DNA of 55,432 nucleotides. Source: UBA2653 sp964572685. GTDB taxonomy: Bacteria; Pseudomonadota; Gammaproteobacteria; Legionellales; Legionellaceae. Positions 8,583 to 17,089 of this stretch are shown here, piece after piece. Position 1 is the first letter of the stretch, and every line of letters starts with the position of its first letter. A model generated the notes under the pieces. That model saw nothing but the letters and a program-made list of their open reading frames with translations. It did not search any database and had not been told where the DNA came from. The stretch covers positions 1 to 55,432 of the forward strand of contig CAZNFJ010000008.1 in NCBI GenBank assembly GCA_964572685.1, written 5' to 3'. The position numbers and the translations under genes were made by a program.

Positions 8583-9459
8583 TTATCTTAATATGAATTC
8601 GAGATTCTCCTGTGCTTCATTTAATTCGTTGATAATTATCATTTCAAATAGTTCTTTTTTTGCCATGGTCGCATCAAAACTTAAAAAGGCTTCAGTAAAT
8701 GTAAATTTGTGAAATTCACAAGGTAATGATACTTGGTTTGAGAAAAATAGAGAAAAAAAGGACCCCGAAAACTTGATTTTGCAGGCTTCTAAACTTGAAA
8801 TTCTCGGAATGGGTATGGGTAAACAACCCCTTTTCTGAAGTGATTGACTGAGAATCATGGCATCTTCAATTGCATATGCGTGGCAAGTCGTTTCTTGAAC
8901 TTGTTGCCGATGTCTATCGGGCGTCATAATCAGTAAAGGTGCTTGAAAATATTCAAGGATTTTTGATTTTGAGATATCGATGTTTTGATTCATGGAATCA
9001 AAGCAAATGAGCACATCATGGTCGCGACCTTTTTCATAATATATCGCAAAAACATGAATTCCATCATGATCATGAAATAACGCATCATCAATAATGGCGA
9101 TGGCTTTTTCACCTATATTGACTTGCTTTAAAAAAATTTTAAAGTCTTCAGGTTTGTCAATAACGGGAATATTGAGGGAACGGAGCAGCAATGCTTTTCG
9201 AATGCCTTCGATGGTTAGACCATATGCAGTAACAATATCTATAGCCCATCCGGAACCAATTTGATAAGACACTGGACCTATGAGATTTCTTAGATTAGGG
9301 AATTGATTAAAATGTTGATGAAGTTGAGAAATAAAAAAAGAATCACTAAATAATGATGTTTGAGCAAGTGCTTTTAATAAATTATCGATGCCAAATACAG
9401 CTCCGGTTGGAGATATCAGATGTTTTGGATGATGTAGATGAATGGAAAAGATGATTCAT
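8583..9459 (-). pseudogene. clan CE (YopJ/Ulp-like) cysteine protease or acetyltransferase, frameshifted near its start
   Basis: The intact reading frame from a GTG at 9272 gives 229 residues, but protein-like sequence in the same frame continues upstream for about 55 more codons without a start codon. A good ribosome site (AAGGA, 9471-9467) and an ATG at 9459 lie in a neighbouring frame. Dropping one A from the run at 9423-9426 joins them into 291 residues, close to YopJ (288). Numbered in that product, His135 (in a HVFAIYYE strand), Asp154 (FDSM), Gln186 and Cys192 (ETTCHAYAIEDA) have the order and spacing of clan CE enzymes: His-Asp 19 apart, as His-Glu in YopJ, and Gln-Cys 6 apart, as in Ulp1. 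Such proteins in intracellular bacteria are often secreted deubiquitinases or acetyltransferases; that role is inference. A working short form from the GTG remains possible. Confidence 0.55.
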
Positions 9460-9535
9460 TATTTTGTCCTTAATGATAAAAACATCATTCTATATGGATA
9501 AACGAAAATATGTCAACTCATTTAGGAAATGATTA

Positions 9536-10711
9536 TTAAGTTTGTAGCAGAAGCGATTGCTCCATGGCCTGACAAGCATGTGAGGTTTGACGCAGTTCCA
9601 AATAAATTTTAGCCAGTAGCGCATAAGCTTCGGGTGTTTTTTCAAGGGCAATCGACTTTTGTATATCTTGAATGGCCGCTCCCCAGAGCTGATACTTGGT
9701 TTTGATTTGTCCTAGTTTGAGATAAATGCCTGCATCATGATGTTCGGTTAGTTCGATATTTTCAATGGTGGTAAGCCACAGGGGATTTGTAGGCAAGGCC
9801 CCAATGAGTTGCAGTTTTGCTTGGATGGTCGTTTCTTTTTTAAGGGCTTTTTTTATCAGATGTTCCATTTCACGTGCATAGGATTTTTGAGTCAGTAGTA
9901 CGGGGGCAAAAAATTCTAAAAGTTCGATATCAGTTTTGAGATGCTTAGGGAGCTTATCAATGAATTCATGAGCTTTTTCAAAAGCCATTTTTTCAAAATA
10001 GGGTGTTAGAACACCCACGAACATTTTTTTGTAAAGATGAACATAAATGAGGGGTTGTTTGTTTAATTCACGATGAGATTCAAGCAAATTTAATCCCTTA
10101 GAATACTCTTTGAATTCTAAGAAGAGTTTGCATTGCAAGGTATACCATTCTGGAGGGCATTTAGGTTCAAATTGCGCGATATGGTTAAGGGTGGCTTGTG
10201 CTTGTTCAAATTGTTGTTGATCAAATTGTAGATGGGCCTGAAAGAGTAAAATAGTTGTACGTGCTTTGGGTTCTTGAGTCGCCGCTAAATGTAGAAATTG
10301 ATCACGTGTTTTAAGTTGTCCTTGATATTGAGCCGCTTGTGCGGCCATTAAATCAACCATCCAAGGTGTTGTGGCATGTGGCAAATGCGAAAAACCTTTT
10401 AAGGCATCAACCCAATCACCTTTATAATAAGCTTCCAATCCTTGTCGTAAATGTTTGGTTTGACGTAAATGTTGTAGTTTTGTGAATAAACGTTGAATGA
10501 CTTTTGGAATATGCAAGAAAATCGTTAATATTTTCACACCAAAAAATAGTATAAGAAGCATGAATAAACCAAGACATACAAAAACAATTGCTGTCGATTG
10601 AATTTGCCAACCATGAAATAAAATTAAAACATAGCCCGGATCGTGGATTAAAGCATTACCAAACCAAGAACAAAGGCCAGCTAAAATCATAAGCCATAAT
10701 AAGTGTTTCAT
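9536..10711 (-). CDS. hemY: HemY-like TPR membrane protein
   Basis: The 391-residue product has two N-terminal membrane helices (about 4-22 and 40-65) followed by a long helical, TPR-like region. It fits HemY of the gammaproteobacterial hemCDXY operon, an inner-membrane protein linked to late heme synthesis whose biochemical role is not settled; it is not the protoporphyrinogen oxidase also called HemY. It overlaps hemX by 4 bases. The identification rests on architecture and operon position as much as on residues. Confidence 0.85.
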   Translation of the reverse strand: MKHLLWLMILAGLCSWFGNALIHDPGYVLILFHGWQIQSTAIVFVCLGLFMLLILFFGVKILTIFLHIPKVIQRLFTKLQHLRQTKHLRQGLEAYYKGDWVDALKGFSHLPHATTPWMVDLMAAQAAQYQGQLKTRDQFLHLAATQEPKARTTILLFQAHLQFDQQQFEQAQATLNHIAQFEPKCPPEWYTLQCKLFLEFKEYSKGLNLLESHRELNKQPLIYVHLYKKMFVGVLTPYFEKMAFEKAHEFIDKLPKHLKTDIELLEFFAPVLLTQKSYAREMEHLIKKALKKETTIQAKLQLIGALPTNPLWLTTIENIELTEHHDAGIYLKLGQIKTKYQLWGAAIQDIQKSIALEKTPEAYALLAKIYLELRQTSHACQAMEQSLLLQT

Positions 10712-11550
10712 GGGAAATTCTCATGTTGAATAAGTTGATGAACTTGTTGGTAACTTTGAAAATCAATGGAATTTTCAATTCTGAAATGTTGATCCAAAAG
10801 AATGGTGAGTTGTTTTTGAATCACTGGATTTTCTGGAAGTCGTTCTAATAATACCGATAATTGATGCAAGTATTGTTGATAACTTTTTTGTTGTTGCTGA
10901 AGGGCTGTATATTGAATTAGTGAAATTAAACCATAAGCTTCTTGAATGATTTTAGCTTGTTCAGTCGGCGCATATAATATAGAGGAGGGGGCTTGATATC
11001 GGTCAATTTGAATCAAGGGTCTTAGGTTTTTGGCCCACATTGGCAATGTTGATGAAGTCGAGGTTTGATTTTGCATGGAGACTTTATTTTCTTGCAGGTT
11101 TTCTAATTGTTGGTGTATTTGATTTAACGAGAAAATAAGCTTTGATGGTTGACTCAAATGAATTTGAGTAAGTGTTTGTAAATCGTTTTGTATGGCTTGT
11201 TCCAAGGGTTGAAGGTGTTTTTCTTGGGCCATTTGTTCAGCAAATTTTAAATATTGGCGAGCAATATGAGTATGATTTAAATGATTCACCTGAAATTGAG
11301 CTTCGCTAATGAGTCTTTCAATGTGATATAAAGCAAACAATTGCTGGATATCAGGATTTTTTCGTTGAAGTTGTTGTTCGATATTGTTTAGTACTGTTTG
11401 ATTGGTCTGAATTTTGTGTTGCGTGAGAAGTGATTGATAAGTGTAAAGATGATAGAAATAACTCAGTCCACAAAGATTGGCAAGTGTTAGTAATGCGATA
11501 AAACCCATGAATAATCCATAAAGCCAATGTTTTTTAGATGGAGTTTGCAT
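10708..11550 (-). CDS. hemX: HemX-like membrane protein
   Basis: This 280-residue protein has a single N-terminal membrane helix (about 10-32) followed by a glutamine-rich, coiled-coil periplasmic domain. That is the layout of gammaproteobacterial HemX (often annotated as a putative uroporphyrinogen III methyltransferase, an activity the sequence does not support). It lacks the long N-terminal extension of E. coli HemX (393 residues). Its ATG lies inside the end of hemD (17-base overlap) and its end overlaps hemY by 4 bases, so the operon is tightly coupled. Confidence 0.85.
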   Translation of the reverse strand: MQTPSKKHWLYGLFMGFIALLTLANLCGLSYFYHLYTYQSLLTQHKIQTNQTVLNNIEQQLQRKNPDIQQLFALYHIERLISEAQFQVNHLNHTHIARQYLKFAEQMAQEKHLQPLEQAIQNDLQTLTQIHLSQPSKLIFSLNQIHQQLENLQENKVSMQNQTSTSSTLPMWAKNLRPLIQIDRYQAPSSILYAPTEQAKIIQEAYGLISLIQYTALQQQQKSYQQYLHQLSVLLERLPENPVIQKQLTILLDQHFRIENSIDFQSYQQVHQLIQHENFP

Positions 11551-12277
11551 ACTGAACCTTATATGTGAATAATGTTTCTAAAATTTGATTGTGCTGACAT
11601 ATTAGAATATGACCTTTTACAGACTTTTTTGCAATATCTGCAAGCCGTTGACTAAAACAAAGTATGACTTGTTGTAAAAGCCAATCCTTGGGGCATAAGT
11701 CTTTAAGATGGTTAAAAGCTTGCTCACTGGTCATCAATATCATATTGATTTTTGGCCAAATGTCTAATAGTTCATTTTTATCATAATTAACTAATGCGCT
11801 TTCATAAACCATGAGTTCAGTGACTTTAGCGTGTCTTCTTGCAAGTTCTTCACCAATGTGTCTGCGACCATGCGTCCCTTTGACCCATAAAATCGCATGT
11901 CCTACAATGTTTTGAAAACAAGGCGCACTTAAAAGCGTTTCACTGGTCGCTTCCGTGGCATAATAATGAACCTGAATGCCTTGAAGTTTAAGTGAAGATG
12001 CGGTTGCCTCGCCGATGGCGATGACTTCAATAGTTGACGGGATACATTTGACTCTTTGAAAAAAAAAGTAAACAGCGGCTTGACTCACAAAAATGATTTT
12101 TTGGAAGTTGATGTTTTCAGGGGGGCTAAAATGCACTGCCTTGAGTTCTTGCATGGGTAGTGCATGGGTTTTCCCACCATGCGATTCAATTAAATCTGCA
12201 AAACGTTTGCTTGCCCCTTGAAATAATGGGCGAGTATTTAAAATACATAGCCCTTGTAAATCAATGTTTTTCATCAT
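11534..12277 (-). CDS. hemD: uroporphyrinogen-III synthase HemD
   Basis: HemD closes and inverts ring D of hydroxymethylbilane to form uroporphyrinogen III. The family is poorly conserved, but LNTRPLFQGASKRFADLIESHGG near the N terminus (two parts), FVSQAAVYFF, AIGEATASSL, VKGTHGRRHIGEEL and LMTSEQAF are the expected blocks of its two-lobed fold. The start at 12277 gives 247 residues, matching E. coli (246). A longer in-frame start at 12394 would overlap hemC by over 130 bases with unrelated residues. The chosen start overlaps hemC by 17 bases. Confidence 0.9.
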   Translation of the reverse strand: MMKNIDLQGLCILNTRPLFQGASKRFADLIESHGGKTHALPMQELKAVHFSPPENINFQKIIFVSQAAVYFFFQRVKCIPSTIEVIAIGEATASSLKLQGIQVHYYATEATSETLLSAPCFQNIVGHAILWVKGTHGRRHIGEELARRHAKVTELMVYESALVNYDKNELLDIWPKINMILMTSEQAFNHLKDLCPKDWLLQQVILCFSQRLADIAKKSVKGHILICQHNQILETLFTYKVQYANSI

Positions 12278-13178
12278 GAATAAGTTCCAGCGCACCAAGG
12301 TGTAATAATTCTTTTGCACAAACTTGGGCATATTCCATGGCTTGAGATGCCGAAAATTCTTTTTCCCAGCGTAATTGATGTGTGCCCTGTGCATTGTAAA
12401 TGCGAGCTTGAAGATGTATCAAATCGGCCTTTTGATAATGAGCAAAAATGGCGATGGGTACATGGCAATGGCCACCCAGTTCTCGATTGACCGCTCTTTC
12501 AATTTGAACACATACGGTGGTATCCAAGCACTGTAATTTTTCAATGAGGGCTTGAGTTTTGATATCATCACTTCGACATTCAATGCCAATAGCACCTTGG
12601 CCACAAGCAGGTAACATGATATCGGTGGTGAGTGTTTGTTGGATTTTGTCTTGTAATTTCATGCGTTCTAAACCCGCACAGGCTAAAATAATGGCATCAA
12701 AATCACCACGTTCCAGTTTTTCAAGACGGGTATGGATATTGCCACGAAGCATTTGAACTTTTAAATCAGGTCGATAAGCCAAAAGTTGTGCTTGGCGTCT
12801 TAAACTGGCCGTTCCAATGGTGTTTCCAGGTTTTAGGGTATTTAGACTTTTATAGGTTTTGGAAATAAAAGCATCAAAGGGATTATCTCGCTTGCAAATG
12901 GTATGTAGTTTTAAGCCCTCTGGAAATAAAGCAGGTACATCTTTCATGGAGTGGACAGCGATATCCGCACGGTGCTCGAGTAAAGCTTGTTCAAGTTCTT
13001 TGACAAAAAGCCCTTTACCACCAAAATTAAGCAGTTTTTGATGGAGGAGTTCATCGCCTTGAGTGGTCATGGGAACCAATTCAATTTCTAAATCAGGGTA
13101 AAATTGTTGAAGCTGTTGGGCAACATGATGGGCTTGTTGGAGGGCAAGTGGGCTTTTTCGGGTCGCAATTCGTAACAT
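12261..13178 (-). CDS. hemC: porphobilinogen deaminase HemC
   Basis: HemC polymerises four porphobilinogens into hydroxymethylbilane in the cytosol. The 305-residue protein has IATRKSPLALQQA at the N terminus, VHSMKDVP with the catalytic aspartate (about 80-87), LRGNIHTRLEKLERGDFDA split across about 145-165, and GGHCHVPIA near 240, whose cysteine would carry the dipyrromethane cofactor. It is the first gene of hemC-hemD-hemX-hemY. Confidence 0.96.
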   Translation of the reverse strand: MLRIATRKSPLALQQAHHVAQQLQQFYPDLEIELVPMTTQGDELLHQKLLNFGGKGLFVKELEQALLEHRADIAVHSMKDVPALFPEGLKLHTICKRDNPFDAFISKTYKSLNTLKPGNTIGTASLRRQAQLLAYRPDLKVQMLRGNIHTRLEKLERGDFDAIILACAGLERMKLQDKIQQTLTTDIMLPACGQGAIGIECRSDDIKTQALIEKLQCLDTTVCVQIERAVNRELGGHCHVPIAIFAHYQKADLIHLQARIYNAQGTHQLRWEKEFSASQAMEYAQVCAKELLHLGALELIHDEKH

Positions 13179-13223
13179 AGATATAAGGATTCAAACAAGT
13201 TTAAGGTCAAGCATAGTGTTTTT

Positions 13224-13382
13224 TTAACGTTTTCTCAACTGTACTTCTCTGGCGATATCAATTTGGCGACCTTTTCCAGGGTTTGGATATTTTGCCACTT
13301 TTTGATTTTTCAGCGGGTCATAACTCTGACAGAGTGGGGCTAAGCCAATTAAACATAAGATAAGACAAAGTTTTTTTAACAT
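13224..13382 (-). CDS. small exported protein upstream of hemC, unknown
   Basis: An open frame of 52 codons starts at ATG 13382 and ends at TAA 13224, 45 bases before hemC. The N terminus MLKKLCLILCLIGLAPLCQS is a convincing signal sequence; the cysteine context (APLC) is not a good lipobox, so secretion is more likely than lipidation. The mature part is short, basic and ends in a charged helix-like stretch. No Shine-Dalgarno is obvious. It could be the first gene of the hem operon. Support is the signal peptide and the fit in the gap. Confidence 0.45.
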   Translation of the reverse strand: MLKKLCLILCLIGLAPLCQSYDPLKNQKVAKYPNPGKGRQIDIAREVQLRKR

Positions 13383-13442
13383 GATTGGTGAAAATGTTAA
13401 AGGTGTTTATAATTCAAGTTTAGTTCACTTTTTGATTTTTTG

Positions 13443-13748
13443 ATGACCCATATAAAAATATTTGAACGCCAGATTGAGCTTTTGGTTTGGGTAAAGCCAG
13501 GCGCAAGTCATAATCAAGTTTTAAAACCAACTGAAAGGGGGCTTGCTTTATCGGTTTGTGCTAAGGCACAAGATGGCAAAGCAAATGAAGCAGTGATTAA
13601 ATTGCTGTCGAATTTTTTTAATATTCCTCAATCGAGTATTTCAATTCTTAAAGGACATCTTGGACGACAAAAGCGAGTAGGCTTGCCGAATCGTGAAGAA
13701 GTTTTAACTGTCTTAAAAACAATGCTTGAGCTCCCTGAGAAAAAATGA
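13443..13748 (+). CDS. DUF167 (YggU) family protein
   Basis: The 101-residue protein matches the small YggU/DUF167 family, whose function is not established. Visible family features are VWVKPGASHNQV (about 16-27), the turn AKAQDGKANEAVIKLLS (about 40-56), and ILKGHLGRQKRV (about 68-79). The length is normal. The ATG at 13443 was preferred to the overlapping TTG at 13440. The -35 of the next gene's promoter falls inside its 3' end. Confidence 0.85.
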   Translation: MTHIKIFERQIELLVWVKPGASHNQVLKPTERGLALSVCAKAQDGKANEAVIKLLSNFFNIPQSSISILKGHLGRQKRVGLPNREEVLTVLKTMLELPEKK

Positions 13749-13754
13749 CACAAT
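13726..13754 (+). promoter_or_regulatory. candidate sigma-70 promoter for the gene at 13787
   Basis: TTGAGC (13726-13731), a 17-base spacer and CACAAT (13749-13754), inside the end of the DUF167 gene. The paralogue at 14711 has the same arrangement with TTGACC-17-TACAAT, which supports both calls. Confidence 0.5.
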
Positions 13755-13786
13755 CTCGACAATATTTTTGATGTAAGAGGTGCATG

Positions 13787-14389
13787 ATGGTGATGACAAT
13801 TAAATTTTGTGAAAAAAAAGATTGGAATGAAATTAAAAGTAGTCAAGGTGGCTTTTTTATAGCAAGTAAACCATCGGTATGGGAAGGATTTGCTACTGTA
13901 AGCAACAACCATCAAACACTGAAAATCCTTCTTATTGTGGAAGGTCGTACAATAACACCGCCACTAGAATTGCCAGAGGGTCTAAGTCTGCAGGATTTAC
14001 AAAATCTGTATGATGATTTTTTGAAAAATTCGCAACCACAAACATACAAAATTGAAATCGAGAAAGAAAATCATGATAGCGCTTCTTTACTTGATGTACA
14101 GATTGATTCAAAGGATAAGGAACAAGAGGTAGACAGTCAAAGAACGATTGTAAATCTAGTATTGCGTAACCAATATTTTAAACAACATGGCTTTTTTTCT
14201 AATCCATTGAATATAATGAGTGCTGTTGGTGCCGTCATTGGTATCGTTGGTGCTCTATTACTTGCTTGTGGCGTAGCAGAAATGGGGATTGCTCTGATGC
14301 TTTCGGGATTTTTAGGCGCATTGGCGGGTTGTATTTTTGAAAAATTTGTTAGGTCTGTGCAAGAATCACCTACATTACATCTTGCTTAA
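13787..14389 (+). CDS. unknown membrane-hairpin protein, paralogue 1
   Basis: The family was not recognised. The 200-residue product has an N-terminal module of about 85 residues containing a W..I.SS.GGFF..SKP pattern, a polar linker rich in D, E, K and Q (about 85-125), and two closely spaced hydrophobic helices at about 142-160 and 165-182 that could form a membrane hairpin. The gene at 14711 shares this order and the N-terminal pattern. The start at 13787 is favoured over 13784 because AAGAGG (13775-13780) is then 6 bases away, exactly as in the paralogue, and because MVMTIKF then aligns with MKVTVEF. It has its own promoter. An effector or toxin-like membrane role is possible but only inferred. 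Confidence 0.7.
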   Translation: MVMTIKFCEKKDWNEIKSSQGGFFIASKPSVWEGFATVSNNHQTLKILLIVEGRTITPPLELPEGLSLQDLQNLYDDFLKNSQPQTYKIEIEKENHDSASLLDVQIDSKDKEQEVDSQRTIVNLVLRNQYFKQHGFFSNPLNIMSAVGAVIGIVGALLLACGVAEMGIALMLSGFLGALAGCIFEKFVRSVQESPTLHLA

Positions 14390-14560
14390 TTTAAGCTAGA
14401 TTATTCATCTATAAGAGGAACTTGTTATATCCCTGTTAGAGACACATACTGAAGTCGTGAGTTCAGTAGCTGTGTGGGTTGTACAAAGGTCCAATTAGAG
14501 TAGCGTATTGATTTGATGATAAAGATTTCAAACAAGGTTTTATTTATCGAACGGTATGAA

Positions 14561-14585
14561 GAGATAGGTCCATTGGACTTATCTC
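14561..14585 (+). terminator. hairpin downstream of paralogue 1
   Basis: Arms gagataggtcc and ggacttatctc pair over 11 base pairs with one G-U. No T run follows, so it may be a processing or stability hairpin rather than an intrinsic terminator. A near copy lies after paralogue 2. Confidence 0.5.
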
Positions 14586-14649
14586 AGTTATGATGTCTGA
14601 ACTTTCCTAGGAAACTCACTGTTGCATATCTCATGAAGGAATACTTAAT

Positions 14650-14678
14650 TTGACCTTTTTGCAAAAAAAAGATACAAT
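14650..14678 (+). promoter_or_regulatory. sigma-70-type promoter for the gene at 14711
   Basis: TTGACC (14650-14655), a 17-base spacer with an A-tract, and TACAAT (14673-14678). It is one of the best consensus promoters in the window and lies 32 bases before the start codon. Confidence 0.7.
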
Positions 14679-14710
14679 AAGAGTCTATGAATTGATGCAA
14701 GAGGTTAAAT

Positions 14711-15553
14711 ATGAAAGTAACTGTAGAATTTGAAAAAAAATGGGAATTGGTTCAAGATAGCTCGGGTGGCTTTTTGACTACTCAGAAACCATATATATCC
14801 AAGGGTTCTGCCAAGGTATCTATCGATGAAAATGACCATAATATCATTTATTTCCTTCATAATAATTACTTAAATAGAGTTGAAGGAGTTCTACCTAATG
14901 GTATCACTTTAGAAATTTTAAACGAGGCTTATGAGAGATTCAAATTGAATCCATCTTCAATTTATGAGGACGAAATTGACGCAGATAATGTTAACGTTGC
15001 TGATCAAAAGGATATTGTAACCTCTAATCAGAGCTCACAAAATACGAGCAGTAATCTTTATGATGACGATGTTGAAGATGTTAATTCAGAAGATGAAGAC
15101 GACTGTGCTTATGAAGTGATACAGGGATCATCAGAGGTGATTATTGCCGAGACTGATATTTCTAATGCAAATGTTGTTCCTACATTTATAGCAACTGATG
15201 AAGCAATTCAAGATGTTAGTGAAACTTGCGCCAATGCTGAGAATACTACTGAGCACTTAAAAGCAGTGATAGTCAAATCCGAAGGAGTTCTAGCTAATTC
15301 GGATCTTGAAAAACAAAATATTTTAGCATCCATGGATATTTTAGCATCCTCGGATATTTTGCTCCCGATAACGATGATAGGTATGGTGCTAGGTGGCGTG
15401 GTAATCCTTTCTGCTTCTTATGAAATCGGCGTTGCGATCATATTGGCGAGTATATCAGCTCTAATGTGTTATGCATTGGTTGCATCGTGTTGTCTTGTGA
15501 TGCAAATGATGAGTGATGAAATTCATAATCAAGTGCCATCAGTATCTAGGTAA
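14711..15553 (+). CDS. unknown membrane-hairpin protein, paralogue 2
   Basis: This 280-residue product has the same layout as the gene at 13787: an N-terminal module (about 1-85) with W.L.QDSSGGF...QKP and a G.A.VS strand, then a much longer acidic, probably disordered linker (about 85-205, with DDDVEDVNSEDEDD), and a C-terminal pair of hydrophobic helices (about 218-236 and 240-262). The linker also contains a short internal repeat, ILAS(M/S)DIL. The start is fixed by AAGAGG 6 bases upstream and a consensus promoter. It is followed by a hairpin that copies the one after paralogue 1. Function unknown; the pair looks like a diverged tandem duplication. Confidence 0.7.
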   Translation: MKVTVEFEKKWELVQDSSGGFLTTQKPYISKGSAKVSIDENDHNIIYFLHNNYLNRVEGVLPNGITLEILNEAYERFKLNPSSIYEDEIDADNVNVADQKDIVTSNQSSQNTSSNLYDDDVEDVNSEDEDDCAYEVIQGSSEVIIAETDISNANVVPTFIATDEAIQDVSETCANAENTTEHLKAVIVKSEGVLANSDLEKQNILASMDILASSDILLPITMIGMVLGGVVILSASYEIGVAIILASISALMCYALVASCCLVMQMMSDEIHNQVPSVSR

Positions 15554-15562
15554 AGCTGTTTG

Positions 15563-15588
15563 GAGATAGGCCCCCTTGGGCTTATCTC
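15563..15588. terminator. hairpin between convergent genes
   Basis: Arms gagataggccc and gggcttatctc (11 base pairs, one G-U) lie between the stop of the gene at 14711 and the stop of the convergent aldehyde dehydrogenase gene. They could serve both strands. The arms nearly match the hairpin at 14561. Confidence 0.55.
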
Positions 15589-17082
15589 TTATCCTTTGAG
15601 GCCCTGCGCCAATTCAAAATCGTCTCCCCAATGAATGGTTGTCGATTGTCTTCGCATGTAATTTTTCCAGGCATCAGATCCTGCTTCACGACCCTGTCCC
15701 GTTTCTTTTTCTCCCCCAAATGCTAAACCAATTTCAGCACCTGCTGTTGAGGTATTGATATTGGCTATTCCACAGTCGCTACCTTGATGGCTTAAAAAGT
15801 ATTCGGCATGCTCAAGTTTTTGGGTAAAAAGTGCGGATGATAAACCCTGAGGTACCTCATTTTGTCGTTTTAAGGCTTCGTCTATTTTTTTAATCGGAAA
15901 AATATATAAAATCGGTGCAAAAGTTTCTTGTTGAACAAGTGGTATGTGATGCTCGATGTTAGTGATGAGTGTCGGCTGTACAAAAAAACCCTTGGATGGA
16001 ATTGTTTTCCCCCCATATAAACAAGTGCTACCCTGAACTTGAAGCTCATGGATGACGTCTTCAAAACGAATTTTTGCCTTTTGATTTATCAGTGGCCCCA
16101 TCATGGTATGTGGTGACAGTGGATCACCAATTTTTATCATTTCATAACGCTTTTTTAAAGCTTTAGTGAATCTTGTAAAATGATTTTCATGAATGAATAA
16201 TCGCCGAGTAGAAGTGCAGCGTTGTCCACAGGTGGCGGTTGCACCAAAAACCACATGGTTTAAAGCAAGCGTTAAGTTTGCTGTTTCATCAACAATGACT
16301 GCATTATTGCCACCGAGTTCGAGTAAGGTTTGCCCCAATCTTTCATGAACAGTCTTGGCGATGTATTTTCCTTGCTGACAAGAACCGGTGAAAGACACCA
16401 GTTTTACTCGACTATCATGAAGTAATGGTGAGACTGCCTCGTGATTTTCTGCAATGGCCAAATTAAAAATATCGGGCAGTTGAAGTTCTTGCATCACTTC
16501 AATACAAAGATGATGGATTGCAATTGCACATAATGGTGTCTGAGAAGAGGGTTTCCAAATAATGGCATTGCCACCAATGATGGCAAGAGCTGCATTCCAT
16601 GCCCAAACCGCCAAGGGAAAATTAAACGCCGTGAAAATGGCGATGACTCCATAAGGATGCCATTGTTCCATGAGGCGATGATGGGGTCTTTCAGAGGGCA
16701 TGGTTTTTCCATACAGCATACGTGATTGACCGATAGCAAAATCAAATATATCGAGCATTTCTTGAACTTCCGCCATGGATTCACTCAAAATTTTACCCAT
16801 TTCTAAACTGATGAGTTGTGCCAATGCTGGATGTTTAGCCTGAATTTTCTGGGATAGGCATTTCAGTGCCAAAGCACGTTTCGGCGCGGGAATCATGGCC
16901 CATTGCCAAAAAGCCGTTTCTGCATGCTTGATGGCATGCCGAATGTTGTCGATATTACCTGTTTTAATCTGTGTTAGAAGGTGTTCTTGACTGGGATTGA
17001 TACAATCAATAATCACTTGTCCGTCTTGTAAGATGCTTGATTTTCCAAGATATACACCACCTGTAAATGTTTTAATATCCAT
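15589..17082 (-). CDS. ALDH7-family aldehyde dehydrogenase (probable 2-aminoadipate semialdehyde dehydrogenase)
   Basis: The 497-residue protein is an NAD-dependent aldehyde dehydrogenase of the antiquitin/AmaB type. It has FTAFNFPLAVWAWN, the cofactor segment WKPSSQTPL, VSFTGS, LELGGNNAVIVDE and the catalytic cysteine in GQRCTSTRR (about residue 285), with the ALDH7-like GGNNA and CTSTRR variants. The expected reaction is 2-aminoadipate semialdehyde to 2-aminoadipate in lysine breakdown. The start at 17082 is set by a good GAGGA six bases upstream; a longer frame from 17139 would overlap the previous gene. It is the last gene of the operon with a saccharopine-dehydrogenase-family enzyme and glutaryl-CoA dehydrogenase. 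Confidence 0.88.
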   Translation of the reverse strand: MDIKTFTGGVYLGKSSILQDGQVIIDCINPSQEHLLTQIKTGNIDNIRHAIKHAETAFWQWAMIPAPKRALALKCLSQKIQAKHPALAQLISLEMGKILSESMAEVQEMLDIFDFAIGQSRMLYGKTMPSERPHHRLMEQWHPYGVIAIFTAFNFPLAVWAWNAALAIIGGNAIIWKPSSQTPLCAIAIHHLCIEVMQELQLPDIFNLAIAENHEAVSPLLHDSRVKLVSFTGSCQQGKYIAKTVHERLGQTLLELGGNNAVIVDETANLTLALNHVVFGATATCGQRCTSTRRLFIHENHFTRFTKALKKRYEMIKIGDPLSPHTMMGPLINQKAKIRFEDVIHELQVQGSTCLYGGKTIPSKGFFVQPTLITNIEHHIPLVQQETFAPILYIFPIKKIDEALKRQNEVPQGLSSALFTQKLEHAEYFLSHQGSDCGIANINTSTAGAEIGLAFGGEKETGQGREAGSDAWKNYMRRQSTTIHWGDDFELAQGLKG

Positions 17083-17089
17083 GATTTCC

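Larger units (their letters stand above)
14390..14710 (+). other. intergenic region between the two paralogues
   Basis: No gene is supported in these 321 bases. They hold a hairpin at 14561-14585, a strong promoter for the next gene at 14650-14678 and its ribosome site (AAGAGG). The first 170 bases show nothing recognisable. Confidence 0.6.

Noticed and set aside
14390..14560. Possible small RNA between the paralogues.
   Set aside because: No promoter plus terminator pair could be matched in this stretch.
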